A stretch of DNA of 64,000 bases from Microbacteriaceae bacterium 3FA27C10 (GCA_005502775.1 SCNI01000013.1:26283-90282), one strand, 5' to 3'; counted from the stretch's first letter, positions 34,231 to 43,999 are shown. The notes: generated by a model not told the origin, from the sequence alone. A program made the numbers and translations.

Positions 34231-35204
34231 TGCGAGGGCGCCGGCGGCCGGCCAGCGAGGAGCTCGGGGCCATCGTGGAGAAGCTCGCCGTGCTCGTCGG
34301 CGTCGGGGTTTCGCCGGAACAGGCGTGGCGGTACCTCGCGGACACGGGGGACGAACCGGCCGCCGCGGAGGTCGTGAGCGTGCTCGATCGAGGGGCATCG
34401 GTGCCGGAAGCCGTTGCCTGGATGGCGGGAGCAGGTTCGGTGGCCGGTCTGTCTTCTCGCGCCAGTGGCTCGCGGGTGGAGCGCAGCGCGGTCGCGTCGA
34501 CCCGTAGAGCCTGGGCAGTGCTCGCCACCGCCTGGGCCGTGGCGATCGAGGCCGGTGCTCCGCTCGCCCGGTGCCTCGGCGACATCGCCGACGCTCTGCG
34601 CGCGACCGGGCGGGTCGAGCGCGAGATCACGGCGGCGCTCGCGGGGCCGGCGGCCACCACCAGACTGGTCGTCGCCTTGCCGCTCGTCTCGCTCGCCGGG
34701 AGCGCACTGATGGGGCTCGACACTCTCGATGCACTCCTCGGGTCGACCGCGGGCGTCAGCTGCCTGCTGCTCGGACTCGTACTCGTCGTGCTCGGCCGGC
34801 TCTGGAGCAGGTGGCTGCTCCGCCGTGCCCGCACGACTGACCCCGTGGCCGGCGTCACGCTCGACCTGGTCGCGGTCGCGCTCTCGGGCGGCGGATCGCT
34901 CGAGGCGGCGACGGCACTGGTTCACGAGCGCTGCGTGGCCCACGGGCTCGCCGCCGAGGACGACATCCCGGCGATGCGCTCCGTGCTCGTGCTCGCCGCC
35001 CGAGCGGGTGCGCCGCCGGGCGAGCTGCTCCGTCACGAGGCCTCCCGCATCCGGCGCGACGCCGTGAGTGCGGCCACCGAGCGCGCCGCCGCCCTCGGTG
35101 TGTGGCTGATGGTGCCGCTCGGGGTGTGCATCCTGCCCGCGTTCTTCCTGCTCGCGGTGGCTCCGGTGTTGCTCGGCGTGCTCGCCTCGACGGCGTGGGG
35201 GTGA
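34230..35204 (+). CDS. Type II secretion F-domain protein, TadB- and TadC-like halves in one chain
   Basis: A 324-residue membrane protein. The first half (ATAWAVAIEAGAPLARCLGDIADALRATGRVEREITAAL, then a helix pair) resembles TadB. The second half (GVTLDLVAVALSGGGSLEAATALVH, then VLAARAGAPPGELLRHEASRIRRDA and a C-terminal helix pair) resembles TadC. Most tad loci encode these as two proteins, so this appears to be a fused or merged platform protein. It should form the inner-membrane platform on which the TadA ATPase acts. It is one base overlapping with tadA. Confidence 0.8.
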
Positions 35205-35288
35205 TCGCCCACCGCTCACAACTCTGCCGTCGCCCGACGACAGCCCCACCCACCCACTCACTCATTCATGCTCATCGAAAGGAAACCC

Positions 35289-35531
35289 ATGTCCATTGCC
35301 CGTCCCACGCTCGTGCCGCCTCGAGACCGCCGCGATCCAGCCGGAGGGTCGGCGCTGCGCCGACTGGCCCGCGCGCTGGCAGACGAGTCCGGCGCTGCCA
35401 CGGCCGAATACGCGATAGCGACGCTCGCCGCTGTCGGACTCGCGGGCCTGCTCGTCGTCGTCCTGCGCGGCGACGACGTCAGAGGCCTGCTCGTCGACCT
35501 CATCCACCGTGCGCTCACGTCGGCAGGCTGA
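35289..35531 (+). CDS. DUF4244 protein (Flp pilin-like)
   Basis: An 80-residue protein. After a basic leader comes ADESGAATAEYAIATLAAVGLAGLLVVVLRG, where the Gly-Ala-x3-Glu-Tyr stretch and the following hydrophobic helix match Flp-type pilins cleaved by a TadV-like peptidase. This is the actinobacterial DUF4244 family (Rv3656c-like), the likely pilus subunit. AAAGGAAA lies 4-5 bases before ATG 35289; the ATG at 35268 has no such site. No prepilin peptidase gene is in the window. Confidence 0.85.
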   Translation: MSIARPTLVPPRDRRDPAGGSALRRLARALADESGAATAEYAIATLAAVGLAGLLVVVLRGDDVRGLLVDLIHRALTSAG

Positions 35532-35970
35532 GCGGTGGCCGTCGGAGCCGGCGCGATCGGCGCCGGATCGATCAGCACCACCACGATCGGCGCCGGAACG
35601 GTCGGCGTCGGCGGGCCCGTGGCGATCGGAGTCGGGGTCGGTGGCGGCGGAGTTCGCCATGATCCTGCCCGCGATCGTGCTCGTGCTCGCGGTCGGTCTC
35701 GGAGCGACGCAGCTCGGAGTCGTCCAGGTGCGACTCGCGGATGCGGCGGCCGACGCGGCGCGGATGCTCGGCCGCGGCGAAGGGTCTGGTGTCGCGTCCG
35801 CCCGCGTCTCCCAGGCGCAGCCATCCGCCACGATGGCGATTGCGCGCGAGGGCGACCTGGTCTGCGTCACCGCGTCGGCGCAGCCCTCGCTCGGGCTGCT
35901 CGGCGCGCTCTTCGCGGTCTCGGGCACTGGCTGTGCCCTCGACGATGCCGGCGGCGCGCAGTCCGGGTGA
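35509..35970 (+). CDS. TadE-like pilus assembly protein
   Basis: About 153 residues from GTG 35509, which overlaps the pilin gene by 23 bases. The N-terminal 38 residues are an odd Arg/Ser/Pro repeat (RSAPxRSAPxRSA) encoded by GATCGGCGCCG-type repeats. Then SESGSVAAEFAMILPAIVLVLAVGLGATQL is the TadE-type transmembrane helix, and a C-terminal extracytoplasmic domain with two Cys follows. It is a minor pilin-like component of the Tad machinery. The real start is uncertain because of the repeat. Confidence 0.75.
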   Translation: MRSRRQAERWPSEPARSAPDRSAPPRSAPERSASAGPWRSESGSVAAEFAMILPAIVLVLAVGLGATQLGVVQVRLADAAADAARMLGRGEGSGVASARVSQAQPSATMAIAREGDLVCVTASAQPSLGLLGALFAVSGTGCALDDAGGAQSG

Positions 35971-36401
35971 TGGCTGCTCGGCCTCTCGGGTCGAGACGCA
36001 GGATGCCACGGTCATGGCCGGTGTGGTGCGGCCGTGCCGCGCTCGCCGGTGAGGAGGGAAGCGGGAGCGTCGCGGGGGTGGGCGTACTGCTCGCCGTGTG
36101 CGCGGTGCTGCTCGCGCTCGCGCCACTGGGGGCCGCGGTCGCCGCCCGCCAGCGCCTCGTCGGGGCGGCCGACTCCTCGGCACTGGCTGCCGCCGATACG
36201 AGCTCGGGGCGGCGAGCGGGCTCCCCGTGCAGCATCGCCGCCGCCGTCGCTGCAGCGAACGGGGCGCATCTCGCCGCCTGCGCAGTCGACCCGGCCGGCG
36301 TCGTGACCGTCACCGTCGCGATCAGCGTGGTGGGCTGGCCGATCACGGCCGCGGCGCGCGCCGGACCTCCCCCGGGTCAGTCGACGATGGCCTCCACGTA
36401 G
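35970..36401 (+). CDS. Rv3654c family TadE/TadG-like protein
   Basis: A 143-residue protein. GEEGSGSVAGVGVLLAVCAVLLALAPLGAAVAARQRLVGAADSSALAAAD is the characteristic N-terminal helix of Rv3654c/TadG-like proteins, followed by a small domain with two Cys (CSIAAAVAAANGAHLAAC). It is expected to be a membrane-tethered pilus-assembly factor. ATG 35970 shares one base with the preceding stop. It ends the tad cluster and overlaps the convergent small gene by 25 bases. Confidence 0.8.
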   Translation: MAARPLGSRRRMPRSWPVWCGRAALAGEEGSGSVAGVGVLLAVCAVLLALAPLGAAVAARQRLVGAADSSALAAADTSSGRRAGSPCSIAAAVAAANGAHLAACAVDPAGVVTVTVAISVVGWPITAAARAGPPPGQSTMAST

Positions 36402-36607
36402 CGGTACTCCACCGCGCTCGGCCGGTCGGAGTCGGCGAACTCGAGGCCGGCTGAACGCCGGTAGAGGTAGGTCTTCTGGTTCGCCGGCGCCGGGATGCTC
36501 AGTCGCGCCTGCGGTTCACCCGCATCCGTGAAATCGGTGCGGACGGTCTTGCCTTCGAGCGGACCGTCGGCGAGCTTGGCGGTGTAGGAGGTGTTCTCCA
36601 GAGTCAT
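36377..36607 (-). CDS. Small hypothetical protein
   Basis: A 76-residue protein from ATG 36607, preceded by GGAGAGGGG. The sequence (SYTAKLADGPLEGKTVRTDFTDAGEPQARLSIPAP, then KTYLYRRSAGLEFADSD and AVEYRYVEAIVD) alternates short strands, suggesting a small beta-sandwich or barrel. I do not recognise it. In M. tuberculosis a cold-shock gene lies at about this place, but this is not a cold-shock protein. Divergent from topA with 223 bases between. Confidence 0.7.
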   Translation of the reverse strand: MTLENTSYTAKLADGPLEGKTVRTDFTDAGEPQARLSIPAPANQKTYLYRRSAGLEFADSDRPSAVEYRYVEAIVD

Positions 36608-36830
36608 CGGTCGTGCCCCTCTCCATTGATGTGGACACCCCCATTCTGCGCCGTTACGCCGTGGGCGCAATGGGCGTCGTTTCCTCCTCGGCGAACCCGG
36701 AGATTAGGTTCCTGCAGGGATGGTGTGTGTATGGTGTGCCTGATGGACCAGCGGGTCCGTCATCGGCCGGGAGCGTGCACGGAGCGTTCCGACGCCCCTC
36801 GGCCGCGAGTGACATATATAAGGAGAACAG

Positions 36831-39653
36831 TTGCCCGGCCAGAGAAAGCTCGTCATCGTCGAGTCCCCGACGAAGGTGAAGTCGATCGCCCAGTACCTGG
36901 GCGAGGGCTTCGACGTGATGGCTTCCGTCGGGCACATCCGAGACCTCGTCGAGCCCAAGAATCTGCCGGCCGAGCTCAAGAAGGGGTCGCTCGGCAAGTT
37001 CTCGGTCGACGTCGAGAATCGCTTCGAGCCCTACTACGTGGTGTCGGATGCGAAGAAGAAGACGGTCGCCGATCTCAAGAAGGCGCTCGCCGGCGCCGAC
37101 GAACTCTACCTCGCCACTGATGAAGACCGCGAAGGCGAAGCCATCGCGTGGCACCTCCTGCAGGTGCTGAAGCCCAAGGTGCCGGTGCGCCGGATGGTCT
37201 TCCACGAGATCACCAAGGAGGCCATCGAGCAGGCCCGCGACAACACCCGGCAGATCGACGACGCGCTCGTCGACGCCCAGGAGACCCGCCGCATCCTCGA
37301 CCGTCTCTACGGTTACGAGGTGTCGCCCGTGCTCTGGCGCAAGGTGGGCCCCGGGCTCTCCGCCGGCCGTGTGCAGTCGGCCGCGACCCGCCTGGTGGTC
37401 GACCGCGAGCGCGAACGCCTCGCGTTCACGAGTGCCAACTACTGGGACCTCACGGCCCAGCTCGCCCCCGACGCGGCCAAGCCCGAGGTCGACGCCTTCG
37501 AGGCGCGCCTCGTGCGGCTCAACGGCGAACGGGTCGCCTCCGGCCGCGACTTCGACGAGTCGGGAAAGTTGAAGAGCAAGGCCGTGGCGCTCGCCGAGCC
37601 CGCCGCCTCCGCCCTCAAGGCCGCACTCGCCGCCCCCGGCGTCGACATCACCGTCACGAGCCTCGAGTCCAAGCCCTACACCCGCAAGCCCGCCGCGCCC
37701 TTCACCACCTCGACGCTGCAGCAGGAGGCCGCGCGCAAGCTGCGGTTCTCGGCCCGCCAGACCATGAGCGTGGCCCAGTCGCTCTACGAGAACGGCTACA
37801 TCACCTATATGCGAACCGACTCCCCGTCGCTCTCGCAGCAGGCCATCAACGCCGCCCGCGCCCAGGCCACCACGCTCTACGGCGCCGACACCATCCCCGA
37901 GAAGCCGCGCCTCTACACCGGCAAGGGCAAGAACGCGCAGGAGGCCCACGAAGCCGTGCGCCCCGCCGGCGAGGTGTTCAAGACCCCGTCGGAGTTGAGC
38001 GGCGTGCTGCGCGGCAACGACTTCCGTCTCTACGAGCTCATCTGGAAGCGCACGGTCGCCTCGCAGATGGCCGACGCGAAGGGCTCAACGGCCTCCGTCA
38101 CCATCAGCGCGGGCCCCGTGACGGTCGACGAGCTGGGCGGCGCGACCACCGCCGAGTTCTCGGCCTCCGGAACCGTCATCACCTTCCGCGGCTTCCTGCA
38201 CGCCTACGAGGAGGGCCGCGACGAGGAGCGCAACGCGACCGCGGAGCCCAGCGAGGCCAAGCTGCCGCCGCTGAAGGAGGGTCAGACGCTCGCCGCGGTC
38301 GAGATCGACGCGGCCGGCCATGACACCACCCCGCCGCCCCGTTACACCGAGGCGAGCCTCGTGAAGGCCCTCGACGAGCTCGGCATCGGCCGTCCGTCGA
38401 CCTACGCCTCGATCATCTCCACCATCATCGACCGCGGGTACGTGACCCCCCGAGGCCAGGCCCTGGTGCCGAGCTGGACCGCGTTCTCGGTGGTGCGCCT
38501 GCTCGAGGACTTCTTCGCCGACCTCGTCGACTACGACTTCACCGCAGCGCTCGAGGCCGACCTCGACAAGATCGCCGACGGCGAGGAAGACCGTGTCGAC
38601 TGGCTCAACGGCTTCTACTTCGGCAGCGAGGGCCACCCCGGCCTCCGCAACGTGATCGACAACATGGGTGAGATCGATGCCCGCGCCGTGAACTCGGTCA
38701 CCATCACCGACGACATCACCCTCCGCATCGGCAAGTACGGGCCCTACCTCGAGGTGCTCGACCCCTCCGGCGACCTCGACGCGCCGCCGCGCCGGGTGAA
38801 CCTGCCGCAGGAGCTCGCCCCCGACGAGCTCACCCCCGAGAAGGCGCGCGAACTCGTCGACGCTCCCGTGGTGACCGACCGCGTGATCGGCGTCAACCCG
38901 GCCAACGGCAAGGAGATCGTGGCGAAGGACGGGCGCTTCGGTCCGTACGTGACCGAGCTCGACCCGGTCCCCACCGAGGCGGAGGCGGCGACCGAAGCTG
39001 CTGCTGCCGCTGCCGCCGTTCCGGCCGCCGAGACCGCCGCGAGCGGTGCGCCCGCGAAGAAGGCCCCGGCGAAGAAGGCTCCCGCCAAGAAGGCGGCGGC
39101 GGCCGTGAAGCCGCGCACCGCATCCCTGTTCAAGTCGATGGACCTCGCGACCATCGACCTCGACACCGCGCTGCGCCTGCTCGACCTGCCCCGCACCGTC
39201 GGCGAAGACCCGGAGTCGGGCGAGCCGATCACCGCCCAGGGCGGCAAGTTCGGGCCGTACCTCAAGAAGGGCACCGACACCCGCTCGCTCGAGAGCGAAG
39301 ACCTCATCTTCGAGATCGACCTGCCGGGCGCCCTCGAGCTCTTCGCCCAGCCGAAGTACGGCGCGCGTCGGGCCTCCAGCGCCCTCAAGGAGTTCGAGGC
39401 CGACCCCGAGAGCGGCAAGCCGATCCGGGTGAAGGACGGCCGCTTCGGACCCTACGTGACCGACGGCGTGACCAACGCGACCATCCCGCGCGGCGAGACC
39501 GTGGAGGAGATCGACTTCGAGCGCGCCGTGCAGCTGCTCGCCGACAAGCGCGCCAAAGGCCCGGCCAAGCCGCGCGCGAAGGCCGCCACCACGGCCGCGA
39601 AGAAGCCGGCAGCCCGCAAGGCTCCCGCACGGAAGGCCGCCCCGAAGAAGTGA
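36831..39653 (+). CDS. topA: DNA topoisomerase I
   Basis: A 940-residue type IA topoisomerase that relaxes negative supercoils. The N-terminal Toprim domain has VIVESPTKVKSI and ATDEDREGEAIAW; Tyr326 in TYMRTDSPS is the catalytic residue. In place of zinc fingers it has actinobacterial C-terminal repeats (GRFGPYVT, GKFGPYLK, GRFGPYVT) and two Lys/Ala/Pro-rich basic segments (about 740-765 and 905-940) that probably grip DNA. The start is TTG 36831, with AGGAG at 36821-36825. Its stop overlaps the tmk GTG (GTGA). Confidence 0.95.
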   Translation: MPGQRKLVIVESPTKVKSIAQYLGEGFDVMASVGHIRDLVEPKNLPAELKKGSLGKFSVDVENRFEPYYVVSDAKKKTVADLKKALAGADELYLATDEDREGEAIAWHLLQVLKPKVPVRRMVFHEITKEAIEQARDNTRQIDDALVDAQETRRILDRLYGYEVSPVLWRKVGPGLSAGRVQSAATRLVVDRERERLAFTSANYWDLTAQLAPDAAKPEVDAFEARLVRLNGERVASGRDFDESGKLKSKAVALAEPAASALKAALAAPGVDITVTSLESKPYTRKPAAPFTTSTLQQEAARKLRFSARQTMSVAQSLYENGYITYMRTDSPSLSQQAINAARAQATTLYGADTIPEKPRLYTGKGKNAQEAHEAVRPAGEVFKTPSELSGVLRGNDFRLYELIWKRTVASQMADAKGSTASVTISAGPVTVDELGGATTAEFSASGTVITFRGFLHAYEEGRDEERNATAEPSEAKLPPLKEGQTLAAVEIDAAGHDTTPPPRYTEASLVKALDELGIGRPSTYASIISTIIDRGYVTPRGQALVPSWTAFSVVRLLEDFFADLVDYDFTAALEADLDKIADGEEDRVDWLNGFYFGSEGHPGLRNVIDNMGEIDARAVNSVTITDDITLRIGKYGPYLEVLDPSGDLDAPPRRVNLPQELAPDELTPEKARELVDAPVVTDRVIGVNPANGKEIVAKDGRFGPYVTELDPVPTEAEAATEAAAAAAAVPAAETAASGAPAKKAPAKKAPAKKAAAAVKPRTASLFKSMDLATIDLDTALRLLDLPRTVGEDPESGEPITAQGGKFGPYLKKGTDTRSLESEDLIFEIDLPGALELFAQPKYGARRASSALKEFEADPESGKPIRVKDGRFGPYVTDGVTNATIPRGETVEEIDFERAVQLLADKRAKGPAKPRAKAATTAAKKPAARKAPARKAAPKK

Positions 39654-40273
39654 ACGGCGTGTTCATCACGCTCGAGGGCGGTGACGGCTCCGGCAAGTCG
39701 ACGCAGGCAGCCCTGCTCGAGGAGTGGCTCACCGCTCGCGGGCGCACGGTCGTGCGCACGCGCGAGCCCGGCGGGACCGATTTCGGCAACGAGGTACGCG
39801 AGATCGTGCTGCACAGCCGCGGCCACATCTCTCCGCGCGCCGAGGCGCTGCTCTACGCCGCCGACCGCGCCCACCACATCGAGACGAAGGTGCGCCCCGC
39901 GCTCGCCCGGGGCGAGATCGTGGTGCAGGATCGCTACCTCGACTCCTCGGTCGCCTATCAGGGCGCCGGCCGCGTTCTCGACGGCGACGAGATCCGCTCC
40001 TTGTCGCTCTGGGCCGCCGAGGGGCTGTTGCCGCAGCTGACGATCCTGCTCGATCTCGACGAGACCACCGCTCGGGCCCGGCTCGACGGGGCCAACAAGC
40101 GCTTCGACCGGCTCGAGGCGGAGAAGAGCGACTTCCATCGCCGGGTGCGCGCCGCCTTCCTCGAGCTCGCCGCCCGCGAGCCCGAGCGCTTCCTGGTGGT
40201 CGACGCGGCGCTCCGGCCCGAGGAGATCGCCGCCGCCATCCGAGCCCGGGTCGAGCCGCTGCTCGCCGAGTGA
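39650..40273 (+). CDS. tmk: Thymidylate kinase
   Basis: A 207-residue enzyme that phosphorylates dTMP to dTDP. The P-loop is LEGGDGSGKSTQ (residues 8-19), the DRY-type motif is VVQDRYLDSSVAYQG and TREPGGT binds the substrate. DGANKRFDRLEAEKSDFH is the lid. GTG 39650 overlaps the topA stop, and the gene is followed after 52 bases by holB, so topA-tmk-holB form a DNA-metabolism operon. Confidence 0.95.
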   Translation: MNGVFITLEGGDGSGKSTQAALLEEWLTARGRTVVRTREPGGTDFGNEVREIVLHSRGHISPRAEALLYAADRAHHIETKVRPALARGEIVVQDRYLDSSVAYQGAGRVLDGDEIRSLSLWAAEGLLPQLTILLDLDETTARARLDGANKRFDRLEAEKSDFHRRVRAAFLELAAREPERFLVVDAALRPEEIAAAIRARVEPLLAE

Positions 40274-40325
40274 TGCTGCGGACAGCCGCCTGGGAACTGT
40301 CAGCGGCGGACGATAGGTTGAACAC

Positions 40326-41543
40326 ATGAGTGTGTGGGACGACCTCACCGGCCAGTCGGCCGCCATCGAGGTGTTCCGTGCTGCCGCGAACTCCGCGGGT
40401 CCGACGAGCTCCTCGCCTGCCTCCGCCTCCCCGGGCGCAGCCACCGCCCCCGATTCGATGACGCACTCCTGGCTCGTCACCGGCCCTCCCGGTTCGGGTC
40501 GCTCCAACCTCGCCTACGCCTTCGCCTCGGCCCTGCTGTGCCGCAACGGCGGATGCGGAGTGTGCGCCGACTGCCGCCAGGTCGCGGCCCGCACGCATCC
40601 CGACCTCGCCGTCCTCGCCACCGACCGCGTGATCATCTCGATCGACGAGGTGCGCCGGCTGGTGTCCTCGAGCCAGTTCTCGCCCTCGGTGTCGCGCTAC
40701 CGCGTGGTCGTGATCGAAGACGCCGACCGCATGGCCGAGCGCACCTCGAACGTGCTGCTGAAGGCGCTCGAGGAGCCGCCCGAGCGCACGGTGTGGATCC
40801 TCTGCGCGCCGAGCGAGGCCGACCTGCTGCCCACCATCCGCTCCCGCGTGCGCTCGGTGCGCCTGCGGGTTCCGAGCACGGCCGACGTCGCCGCCCTGCT
40901 CGTGAAGCGCGACGGCGTCGACGACGCCACCGCCCTGCGCGCGGCCCGGGAGTCGCAGAGCCACATCGGCATGGCCCATCGCCTCGCCACCAACGACGAG
41001 GCGCGCGCCCGCCGGGCCGAGACCATCGAGCTCGCGCTCTCCGTGCGCTCGGTGGGCGACGCCGTGCGCGGAGCCGCGCGACTGCTTGACATCGCGGGCG
41101 CCGACGCGCAGGCCATCACCGAGGAGCGGGATGCCGAGGAGCGGGCCGCCGCTCTCCGCTCGCTCGGCATCGAACCCGGCCAGGCCATCCCGCCGGCGCT
41201 CCGCTCGCAGATCAAGAACCTCGAAGACGACCAGAAGCGGCGGGCCACCCGCAGCCTCCGCGACGGCATCGACCGCATCCTCACCGACCTGCTCTCGCTC
41301 TACCGCGACGTCGTGCTCGTGCAGCTCGGGGCGCAGATCGAGCTCGTGAACGAGGCCATCTCGGCGCGCGTGCGGCAGCTCGCCGAGGGTAACGATTCGT
41401 CATCGACTCTCGCGGCGATGGACGCGATCGCCGACGCCCGGCGCAGGATCTCGGCTAACGTCGCACCAGCGCTCGCCCTCGAGGCCCTGCTCGTCACGGT
41501 CGCCGCGGCGAACAGCTCCGCTCCACGAAAGGTGCCCCAGTGA
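40326..41543 (+). CDS. holB: DNA polymerase III subunit delta'
   Basis: A 405-residue clamp-loader subunit. The nucleotide-binding loop is TGPPGSGRSNLAYAF, where Arg replaces the Walker Lys, as is usual for non-catalytic delta'. CRNGGCGVCADC is the zinc site. VIEDADRMAERTSNVLLKALEEPP is the conserved arm before the missing SRC motif (RSRVRSVRL). A small linker of Ser/Pro/Ala at residues 20-45 is extra. ATG 40326 is 52 bases after tmk. Its stop overlaps the hydrolase GTG. Confidence 0.92.
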   Translation: MSVWDDLTGQSAAIEVFRAAANSAGPTSSSPASASPGAATAPDSMTHSWLVTGPPGSGRSNLAYAFASALLCRNGGCGVCADCRQVAARTHPDLAVLATDRVIISIDEVRRLVSSSQFSPSVSRYRVVVIEDADRMAERTSNVLLKALEEPPERTVWILCAPSEADLLPTIRSRVRSVRLRVPSTADVAALLVKRDGVDDATALRAARESQSHIGMAHRLATNDEARARRAETIELALSVRSVGDAVRGAARLLDIAGADAQAITEERDAEERAAALRSLGIEPGQAIPPALRSQIKNLEDDQKRRATRSLRDGIDRILTDLLSLYRDVVLVQLGAQIELVNEAISARVRQLAEGNDSSSTLAAMDAIADARRRISANVAPALALEALLVTVAAANSSAPRKVPQ

Positions 41544-43111
41544 CCCGTCGTTCTTCTCGCACCCGCACCCGCGCCGTCGGGCTCGTCGCGATGGCCGCTG
41601 CGGCCGCCCTCGCGCTCAGCGGATGCGTCTCGTGGTTCGCGGGGCAGAACGGCGCGAGCGTCGCCCCCACGGCATCCACCTCGAGCCCCACCGGCGAGAA
41701 CGTGCCCGCCGACCTCGAGCAGTTCTACGGCCAGGTGCTCGACTGGCAGCCCTGCGGCGGCAGCTTCGTCTGCGCCGACGCCACGGCGCCGCTCGACTGG
41801 GCCAACCCGGGCAGCGGCACCGTGAAGCTCGCCCTCATCAAGAAGCCCACCACCTCGTCGAACAAGCTCGGCACGCTCTTCGTGAACCCGGGCGGCCCGG
41901 GCGGCTCGGCCTACGACTTCGTGCAGCAGTCGGCCGACTACGCCGCGCACCCCAGCCTGCAGGCGCAATACGACCTCATCGGCTACGACCCGCGTGGCAC
42001 CGGGCACTCCGACGCCGTGCACTGCCTCACCGACGCCGAGCGCGACGCCTACCTCTACGACATCATCCCGGGCACCCGTGGCTCGCAGCAGTGGATCGAC
42101 GCCTACACCGCCACCTCGAAGGACTTCGCACAGAAGTGCGCCGCCAACACCGGGCCCCTGCTGCAGTTCATCGACACGGCGAGCACCACGCACGACCTCG
42201 ACATGCTGCGCGCCGTGGTGGGCGACTCCAAGCTCAACTACCTCGGCTACTCCTACGGCACCTTCCTCGGGGCCGAATACGCGAACAACTTCCCCGACAA
42301 GGTCGGCCGCATGGTGCTCGACGGCGCCGAAGACCCCACCTCCAGCGGCTTCGACGTCAGCATCTCGCAGGCCGTCGGCTTCGAGCAGGCCCTCAAGAAC
42401 TATCTGAGCGATTGCGTGAGCCGATCCGGATGCTGGTACACCGGCACCGCAGACGCCGCGCTCACCGAGATCCAGCGTCTCCTGGCGCAGGTCGACGCGA
42501 GCCCGATCCGCGCCTCGGACGGCCGCGAGCTCGGTTCGACGAACCTGCTCACCGCGATCTTCTACCCGCTCTACAACAAAGGCAACTGGCCGAGACTCGA
42601 CGACCTGTTCACCTCCGTCGAGGCCGGCCAGGCCGACTACGCCTTCCAGCTCGCGGATGCCTACAACAGCCGCAACCCCGACGGCAGCTACGCCGACAAC
42701 CTGATCGAGTCGTTCAACGCGATCTCCTGCGCCGACTACCCGGCCACCACCGACCCGGCCGTCATCGCGCAGCAGAACGCCCAGATCGTCGCCGCCTCGC
42801 CGACCGTCGGACCCTACTGGACCTACGGGGACATCCCCTGCGCCCAGTGGCCCTACCCCTCCACCCGGGTGCCGGCCGCCGTCACCGCGGCGGGCTCCGA
42901 CCCCATCCTCGTGGTCGGCACGACCGGCGACCCCGCCACCCCCTACAAGTGGGCAGAGGCGCTCGCGAGCCAGCTCGAGAACGGCCACCTCGTCACCTTC
43001 CAGGGCGACGGGCACACCGCCTACAACTCCTCGAGCTGCGTGGCCGCGACGGTCGACGCGTACTTCCTGCAGGGCACCGTCCCCTCGGCCGATCCGAAGT
43101 GCACGACATGA
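41540..43111 (+). CDS. Exported alpha/beta hydrolase (TAP-like tripeptidyl aminopeptidase family)
   Basis: A 523-residue lipoprotein: the signal peptide ends in the lipobox LSGC (Cys near residue 30). The hydrolase core has GGPGGSAYDF (oxyanion), the nucleophile Ser238 in LGYSYGTFLG, and a C-terminal TAP-like domain with GTTGDPATPYKWA and GDGHTAY carrying Asp and His of the triad. Relatives such as Streptomyces tripeptidyl aminopeptidases cut peptides outside the cell. GTG 41540 overlaps the holB stop (GTGA) and its own stop overlaps the TetR ATG. Confidence 0.88.
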   Translation: MTRRSSRTRTRAVGLVAMAAAAALALSGCVSWFAGQNGASVAPTASTSSPTGENVPADLEQFYGQVLDWQPCGGSFVCADATAPLDWANPGSGTVKLALIKKPTTSSNKLGTLFVNPGGPGGSAYDFVQQSADYAAHPSLQAQYDLIGYDPRGTGHSDAVHCLTDAERDAYLYDIIPGTRGSQQWIDAYTATSKDFAQKCAANTGPLLQFIDTASTTHDLDMLRAVVGDSKLNYLGYSYGTFLGAEYANNFPDKVGRMVLDGAEDPTSSGFDVSISQAVGFEQALKNYLSDCVSRSGCWYTGTADAALTEIQRLLAQVDASPIRASDGRELGSTNLLTAIFYPLYNKGNWPRLDDLFTSVEAGQADYAFQLADAYNSRNPDGSYADNLIESFNAISCADYPATTDPAVIAQQNAQIVAASPTVGPYWTYGDIPCAQWPYPSTRVPAAVTAAGSDPILVVGTTGDPATPYKWAEALASQLENGHLVTFQGDGHTAYNSSSCVAATVDAYFLQGTVPSADPKCTT

Positions 43112-43806
43112 CGAGCGGGGGAGAAGGCGCGACCATCGGGGCGAGCGCGGCAGCAGGCCGCGACACCGAGGAACTCGGACTGCGCGAGCGCAAACGGAGG
43201 GCCACCCGCCGCAACATCCAGCTCGCCGTGCTGCGGCTCACCGCCGAGCACGGTCTCGACCAGGTGACCGTCGACGACATCAGCGGAGCGGCGGGCATCT
43301 CGCCCCGCACCTTCTTCAACTACTTCCCCACGAAGGAGGCCTCGCTCGCCGGCGACGCGCCCTTCATGCTCACCGAGGCGGTCACCACCGCCTTCGAGTC
43401 CGCCGGGCCCGACGGTGATCCGCTCGAAGACCTCATCGCCATCATGGCGGCCCAGGCGACGGAGGAAGACGCGCTCGACCCCGAGCTGCACCAGCTGCGC
43501 CGCGCCGTGATGAGCGACTACCCGCAGATCGTGGCGGTGAAGATCGATCGGATGCGCGAATTCGAGGCCGAGCTCGCCGCGTCGGTGGTGCGCCGGCTCG
43601 AGATCGACGCCGAGAGGCGCGGCACCGGCTTCGACCCGGCCGACGCCGCCGAGCGTGCGCGCCTGATCGCCCTGCTCTCGCTCACCATCGCCCGCGCCGC
43701 CTGGATCTCGTGGGCCGCGCATCCCGACACCGAGCTGCTGCCCGAGCTCGTGATGCGCAGCTATGAGCGGCTGCGCGAGGTCGTGGGAGTGCCCGTACGC
43801 CTCTGA
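43108..43806 (+). CDS. TetR family transcriptional regulator
   Basis: A 232-residue regulator. ATRRNIQLAVLRLTAEHGLDQVTVDDISGAAGISPRTFFNYFPTKEASL (residues 32-80) is a typical TetR DNA-binding domain, of the group with the TFFNYFPTKE recognition helix. A 25-residue flexible N-terminus precedes it. It is coupled by ATGA to the hydrolase gene, so it may respond to peptides or products of that enzyme, or be passively co-expressed with holB. Confidence 0.88.
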   Translation: MTSGGEGATIGASAAAGRDTEELGLRERKRRATRRNIQLAVLRLTAEHGLDQVTVDDISGAAGISPRTFFNYFPTKEASLAGDAPFMLTEAVTTAFESAGPDGDPLEDLIAIMAAQATEEDALDPELHQLRRAVMSDYPQIVAVKIDRMREFEAELAASVVRRLEIDAERRGTGFDPADAAERARLIALLSLTIARAAWISWAAHPDTELLPELVMRSYERLREVVGVPVRL

Positions 43807-43876
43807 TCCGGTGTCACGGGAGGCCGTCCGGATCGGCTATGCTTTGTTGCTGTGCCGCGCACCGAGTGCCGGCCAG

Positions 43877-43949
43877 GCCGCCTTAGCTCAGTCGGCAGAG
43901 CGATTCACTCGTAATGAATAGGTCCCGGGTTCGATTCCCGGAGGCGGCC
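43877..43949 (+). tRNA. tRNA-Thr (anticodon CGT)
   Basis: A 73-base cloverleaf. Acceptor GCCGCCT pairs with AGGCGGC; the D arm is TAGCTCAGTCGGCAGAGC; the anticodon stem ATTCA/TGAAT holds CTCGTAA with CGT at 43910-43912, reading ACG; the T arm has GGTTCGATTCC. TATGCT at 43838-43843 is the likely -10. CCA is not encoded. Confidence 0.95.
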
Positions 43950-43999
43950 CCAGTTCTGCTCCACCGCGGTACCCATCTCTGCCCGAACGGGAGACATCG

